NCBI GenBank assembly: GCA_018433975.1
Contig: JAHDQE010000016.1
Coordinates: forward strand, 1 to 64,000
DNA from: Ornatilinea sp.
GTDB taxonomy: Bacteria; Chloroflexota; Anaerolineae; Anaerolineales; Anaerolineaceae
Length of the DNA: 64,000 bases
Direction: 5' to 3'
Made by a program: the position numbers and the translations under genes. A model generated the notes under the pieces. The model ran no database searches, had not been told where the DNA came from, and saw only the letters and a list, made by a program, of their open reading frames with translations. This document shows positions 61,328-64,000 of the stretch, one piece after another. Positions within the stretch are counted from its first letter, which is position 1. Each line of letters starts with the position of its first letter.

Positions 61328-61411
61328 AGGGCAATCGCATTCTAATTTCTTGTGGAAAATAACTGGCAAAATATCCAGTTTTTCAGCATAAAATGGGGCC
61401 AATTGGTTTTA
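61328..61411 (-). mobile_element. inverted 84-bp copy of the MITE end
   Basis: AGGGCAATCGCATTCTAATT, CTTGTGGAAAATAACT and TTTTTCAGCATAAAAT match the reverse complement of 53611-53694. Only one terminal repeat is present. Within it AACTGG (61361-61366)/CCAGTT (61375-61380) followed by TTTT may serve as terminator for the gene before it. Confidence 0.7.
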
Positions 61412-61491
61412 TGCGTAGCGGCGCGGTGCTTTGTGCCAGTGAGTACGGCTTGGGTTTTAACTTGCAAGCAGTCGCTGTTGTTGGCGGCGGC

Positions 61492-61640
61492 TTGTATTTG
61501 GGAACCCAGGTTCATATAATGTGATTACTTATTAGTGGGGTTGTTTATTGGTGAATGGTGAGCTGTGGGTTTGCCATTTTTGTTTTTCCATCCGCGGAGA
61601 ATCTGTTTAATATCCTTTACGAGGTTGTTGTGAAGAATAC
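61492..61640 (+). promoter_or_regulatory. promoter-leader module, copy 26
   Basis: -35 TTGTAT (61492-61497), 17-nt spacer, -10 TATAAT (61515-61520). Leader stem ATGGTGAG (61555-61562)/TTTGCCAT (61570-61577), TTTTGTTTTTCC follows. The tail keeps GATATTAAAC-like TTTAATATCC and GTTGTTGTGAAGAATACC, then passes directly into the gene's ribosome site. Confidence 0.88.
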
Positions 61641-61658
61641 CAAGAAAGGAGCAAGATT

Positions 61659-62426
61659 ATGGCTTGGAACATAAAAGGTGGAGTAATAATAATTGGATCG
61701 CTTTTGTGGCAAGACTATCTATACAAAGATGATGACACTGTAAGGCTTGATTGGAGAAACTCTCATTTAGATATTGAAAATAAAATCCCTGTGAAAGTTC
61801 CCATCAGGTATGGCAGAAAATCGAATGGCGGGATTATCACCATGGTTTTTTCAAACCAAATGGCGAGGAGAAAAGGGATTGGATATGTCGTTCCATTCAA
61901 AAATGCAATTAATAGTCTAAATGAATTGCTTTGTGAATGTATAGCCTTATCAAAAGCAGAAGGTATGCAAGGAGATTTCGTAACTAATTGGGGGGTATTA
62001 GCTTATCTGCTAAACGATTCGATAATTGAAGCAGAGACAAAGAAAGAAATAGTCAAGTTATTTAGACAACAGAAAAACGAGTACCAGAAAAAAGTTAAAG
62101 AGGAAAAGAAATTTAAAATTTCTCAGTATAAAGTTAACGCAGAACGAAGTTGTGTTACCAAATCGCTAAAATTAGATATTAACTGGGTTACCCCAGTTAC
62201 AGATAGTGATAAAAGCAAATTAGATGAGTTGCATTTTCTATTAGCGACGCCTACCAAACCAACAGACGAGACATCTTGCGAAGCAATTGCAGAGACCGTC
62301 AAAGCTGATACAAAGCGAAAATACTTCGATAATAATCGCGCCAACGGAATCATCACGTATGATGATTCCGAAATAGATAAATATAAAAATGAATATTGGT
62401 GCGGTCATACCCTGAAGGGCACTTAA
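61659..62426 (+). CDS. uncharacterised protein, weakly GGCT-like start; C-terminus in a repeat
   Basis: A 255-residue soluble protein after AAAGGAG. The start GGVIIIGSLLWQDYLYKDDD resembles the glycine loop of gamma-glutamylcyclotransferase-like folds, followed by VPIRYGRKSNGGIITMVFS and GIGYVVPF. The assignment is weak. The middle is rich in Lys/Glu. The last residues WCGHTLKGT and the stop codon are encoded by the dispersed repeat at 62399, so the original C-terminus may have been replaced. Confidence 0.55.
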   Translation: MAWNIKGGVIIIGSLLWQDYLYKDDDTVRLDWRNSHLDIENKIPVKVPIRYGRKSNGGIITMVFSNQMARRKGIGYVVPFKNAINSLNELLCECIALSKAEGMQGDFVTNWGVLAYLLNDSIIEAETKKEIVKLFRQQKNEYQKKVKEEKKFKISQYKVNAERSCVTKSLKLDINWVTPVTDSDKSKLDELHFLLATPTKPTDETSCEAIAETVKADTKRKYFDNNRANGIITYDDSEIDKYKNEYWCGHTLKGT

Positions 62427-62450
62427 AAACAACTGCTCTCTACGGGCTAC
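62399..62450 (+). repeat. ACCCTGAAGGGCACTTAA repeat, copy 2 (supplies a stop codon)
   Basis: Identical to copy 1 at 59266 over CATACCCTGAAGGGCACTTA and AAAACAACTGC. The frame of the 61659 gene ends at the TAA inside it. Confidence 0.75.
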
Positions 62451-62483
62451 CTGGTTATAACGTTGGAAAAGAAGGAAAACACA

Positions 62484-62855
62484 ATGACCTGGCAACAATT
62501 GAAAGAAAGAATTCTAACTGAGATACAACCAAGCCATCAGGGCATTCTAAAATGCCGTGGTGACAAACGACGTTCAATCGTTTCAAATGATGGCAACAAA
62601 ATTCTAATAAAAACAGGCGTTAAGCCCAATACTGCCAAACCAATCACCTATGAAATGATTAAGTTCGCCTACGATAAGATTTCCTCTGGCGAAGATTTTG
62701 ACTCGGCGTATTACCAGAATCGTTATGCCAATGAATACCATAATGGCCCATGTCGATATTCGATAGTAGGTGGTATCCTAGTTGAAATGGCGGAGGCCGA
62801 GAGGATTCCTTTCGGTGGTAATAGTTGCATTTATCGTAAAAAAGTAAGTGCGTAG
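62484..62855 (+). CDS. small soluble hypothetical protein
   Basis: A 123-residue protein; ATG 62484 with AAGG upstream (an earlier TTG at 62463 is in frame). It begins TWQQLKERILTEIQPSHQG and contains IVSNDGNKILIKTGVKPNTA, ITYEMIKFAYDKISSG and a C-terminal EAERIPFGGNSCIYRKK. The pattern suggests a compact DNA- or nucleotide-binding domain but no family is recognised. It is 58 nt behind the 61659 gene and probably cotranscribed. Its stop directly abuts a REP. Confidence 0.6.
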   Translation: MTWQQLKERILTEIQPSHQGILKCRGDKRRSIVSNDGNKILIKTGVKPNTAKPITYEMIKFAYDKISSGEDFDSAYYQNRYANEYHNGPCRYSIVGGILVEMAEAERIPFGGNSCIYRKKVSA

Positions 62856-62957
62856 GATGGGTGAAGCGAAGCGAAACCCCATTATCCCACTATTGGAGAT
62901 TCGCGTCCCTCGTCCCGAAGGGCGGTGGCGCGGTTTGTTTGTGGCAGTGAGCGTGGC
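62851..62957 (+). repeat. REP variant and upstream arm of module copy 27
   Basis: CGTAGGATGGGTGAAGCGAA with CCCCATTATCC, then CGTCCCTCGTCCCGAAGGGC, GGTGGCGCGGTTTGTTTGTG and AGTGAGCGTGGC up to the -35 box. The same order is seen at 60294 and 63063. Confidence 0.75.
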
Positions 62958-63060
62958 TTGCGTTTGGCTATGCAGGGGAATATACTATTAATGGTCGTGT
63001 GTGGGGTGGTTTCTGTGTATGCTGAACGGGGCGATATCCATTTTGTTTCTACATTTTCAC
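62958..63060 (+). promoter_or_regulatory. promoter of the module, copy 27 (variant leader, no gene)
   Basis: -35 TTGCGT (62958-62963), 17-nt spacer with AGGGGAA, -10 TATACT (62981-62986). The leader is the copy-24 variant (GTGGGGTGGTTTCTGTGTAT, CTACATTTTCACAG). It runs straight into the next module, so no gene is present between copies 27 and 28. Confidence 0.82.
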
Positions 63061-63062
63061 AG

Positions 63063-63210
63063 TGTAGGATGGGTGAAGCGAAGCGAAACCCATCATCCCA
63101 TCATTGAAGATTTGCGTCCCTCGTCCCGAAGGGCGGCAGCGCGGTGCTTTGTGCCAGTGAGCACGGCCTAGGTTTGGTTTTAGTAAACGGCCGGAGTCAT
63201 TCCCGGAGGC
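63063..63210 (+). repeat. REP variant and upstream arm of module copy 28
   Basis: GTAGGATGGGTGAAGCGAAG and CCCATCATCCC (63063-63100), then GCGTCCCTCGTCCCGAAGGG, GGCAGCGCGGTGCTTTGTGC, AGTGAGCACGGC and CGGCCGGAGTCATTCCCGGA. This is the most complete upstream arm. Confidence 0.78.
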
Positions 63211-63310
63211 TTGCGTTTTCAAAATGAGGGGAATATACTATCAATACTTATTAGTGGGGTTATTTACTGGTGAATAGTAAGCGGCGAGCTTGCTATTTTT
63301 GTTTTCAATA
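63211..63310 (+). promoter_or_regulatory. promoter-leader module, copy 28
   Basis: -35 TTGCGT (63211-63216), 17-nt spacer with AGGGGAA, -10 TATACT (63234-63239). Leader hairpin ATAGTAAG (63274-63281)/CTTGCTAT (63289-63296): the third pair is A:T instead of G:C, a compensated change. TTTTGTTTTC follows. Confidence 0.9.
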
Positions 63311-63369
63311 ATGTTAATGAATTATCAATAACTATTTGAGCGGCTTTTCATCCAATCCAGGAGAAAAAT

Positions 63370-63789
63370 ATGCGAATAATAAAATTGGGCAAAGGTGAGT
63401 TTAAGACACTTGGGGAAGTTAAAGAATTCTTTGAAGGAGAATTGCTTCAGAGAGAACCAAAAGGAAAATTCAGACTCCGTAAATTGTCAATTGCTGAGGA
63501 TAAATTAAACATCGGTGAACCTATACTATTTTCATATCAAACCATTGTGTGCTTTTCCGCAAGAACAAAAACAGGAAGATTGATTAATTACGATAAGCAA
63601 GCAAACAAGTATCCTTATTATTTTGTGGTGGATATGGATACACTTCAACCCTCTAATATCAGACTAAAAATAGTAGAGGAAAGATTAAGAGATGAACTTG
63701 GTGGAAAACATTTGGTAAAGACACAACGTTGGCCTGCGCTTACTGATACTCCTGCAACAAATGAATTATGGGAATCTCTAAGGAAATAA
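63370..63789 (+). CDS. small soluble hypothetical protein
   Basis: A 139-residue protein with AGGAG before its ATG. It begins RIIKLGKGEFKTLGEVKEFF and contains KLNIGEPILFSYQTIVCFSA, DKQANKYPYYFVVDMDTLQP and a C-terminal RWPALTDTPATNELWESL. The mix of helices and strands suggests a single compact domain. No family recognised. It is the last complete gene in the window and has its own promoter-leader module. Confidence 0.6.
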   Translation: MRIIKLGKGEFKTLGEVKEFFEGELLQREPKGKFRLRKLSIAEDKLNIGEPILFSYQTIVCFSARTKTGRLINYDKQANKYPYYFVVDMDTLQPSNIRLKIVEERLRDELGGKHLVKTQRWPALTDTPATNELWESLRK

Positions 63790-63850
63790 CAACCAAATAA
63801 ACACCTTTATCCTGAAGGGCGGCGCGGTGCTTTGTGCCAGTGTTCGCGGC

Positions 63851-64000
63851 TTGTATTTGAAGTTTTAGCGCAATATAATGTGAATAATTATTGGTGGGGT
63901 AGTTTATTGATAAATGGTAAGCGGTGGGCTTGCCATTTTTGTTTTTATTTGCTGATGATCTATTTAATATAGATCATGAAAAAGAATAAATTCAGTACAT
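63851..64000 (+). promoter_or_regulatory. promoter-leader module, copy 29, running off the window
   Basis: -35 TTGTAT (63851-63856), 17-nt spacer, -10 TATAAT (63874-63879). Leader hairpin ATGGTAAG/CTTGCCAT at about 63915-63937, TTTTGTTTTT, then TCTATTTAATATAG. The upstream arm GGGCGGCGCGGTGCTTTGTG starts at about 63817. Confidence 0.88.

Noticed and set aside
63976-64000. ATGAAAAAGAATAAATTC at the right edge as the start of a gene
   Set aside because: The stretch aligns with the conserved leader tail of the promoter module (AAAGAATAATTGCAG in other copies) and lacks a ribosome site.
6785-64000. CRISPR array interpretation of the recurring repeats
   Set aside because: Repeats are 170-300 bp, spaced by whole genes, and have promoter and hairpin structure; there are no short regular spacers or cas genes.

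Overview
The window looks like a piece of a bacterial chromosome, most likely Chloroflexota (Anaerolineae-like). This rests on lipoproteins with Thr/Pro-rich linkers after the lipobox, an LLM-class flavin enzyme, many families of dispersed short palindromes, and a mixture of GC-rich and AT-rich genes. No rRNA, complete tRNA, CRISPR array or integrase was found, so the taxonomic call is an inference.

Left end (1-6.5 kb): a block of minus-strand phage structural genes. In transcription order these are a fused prohead protease and major capsid protein, a duplicated holin-like membrane protein, a small protein whose C-terminal half is built from inserted palindromes, two head/tail connector-like proteins and a large tail or virion protein. 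A 110-bp tandem repeat lies between two of them. This is a prophage remnant or similar capsid locus.

6.8-63.9 kb: a long, almost entirely plus-strand series of one- or two-gene units. Defence and mobile-DNA genes include a type II Thoeris-like pair (TIR protein plus two-TM macro-domain protein), a RAYT/TnpA_REP transposase with its REP palindromes, an orphan MazF/PemK toxin, and a protein with a sigma-region-4-like HTH and a C-terminal HNH motif. Metabolic and surface genes include a UGT-like glycosyltransferase translationally coupled to an E2-type acyltransferase, a nitrilase-family amidohydrolase, a CotH-like lipoprotein, a flavodoxin, an LLM oxidoreductase, a methyltransferase, a BtrH-like acyltransferase, an alpha/beta hydrolase, a GNAT enzyme, two convergent cyclic-di-GMP genes, several beta-propeller, PLAT or SH3b lipoproteins and many small unknown or membrane proteins. 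Only three genes in this stretch are on the minus strand: a PAS-GGDEF protein, a small repeat protein and an SDR protein.

The striking feature is a dispersed promoter-leader module, about 28 copies, almost all immediately 5' of these genes. Each has a -35 box (TTGCAT/TTGTAT/TTGCGT), nearly always a 17-nt spacer, and a -10 box (TATACT/TATAAT). The fuller copies then carry a hairpin followed by a T-tract, with compensatory base changes between copies, then a conserved tail that in the best copies ends in GTTAGGC or a close variant directly before the gene. Many copies also have a GC-rich palindromic arm upstream of the -35. One intergenic region (59940-60063) folds like an integron attC site overlapping the stop codon of the preceding gene. 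Together these suggest an integron-like or otherwise modular cassette array in which each cassette carries its own promoter and possibly an attenuator-type leader. The promoters and hairpins are visible in the sequence; the recombination and regulation are hypotheses.
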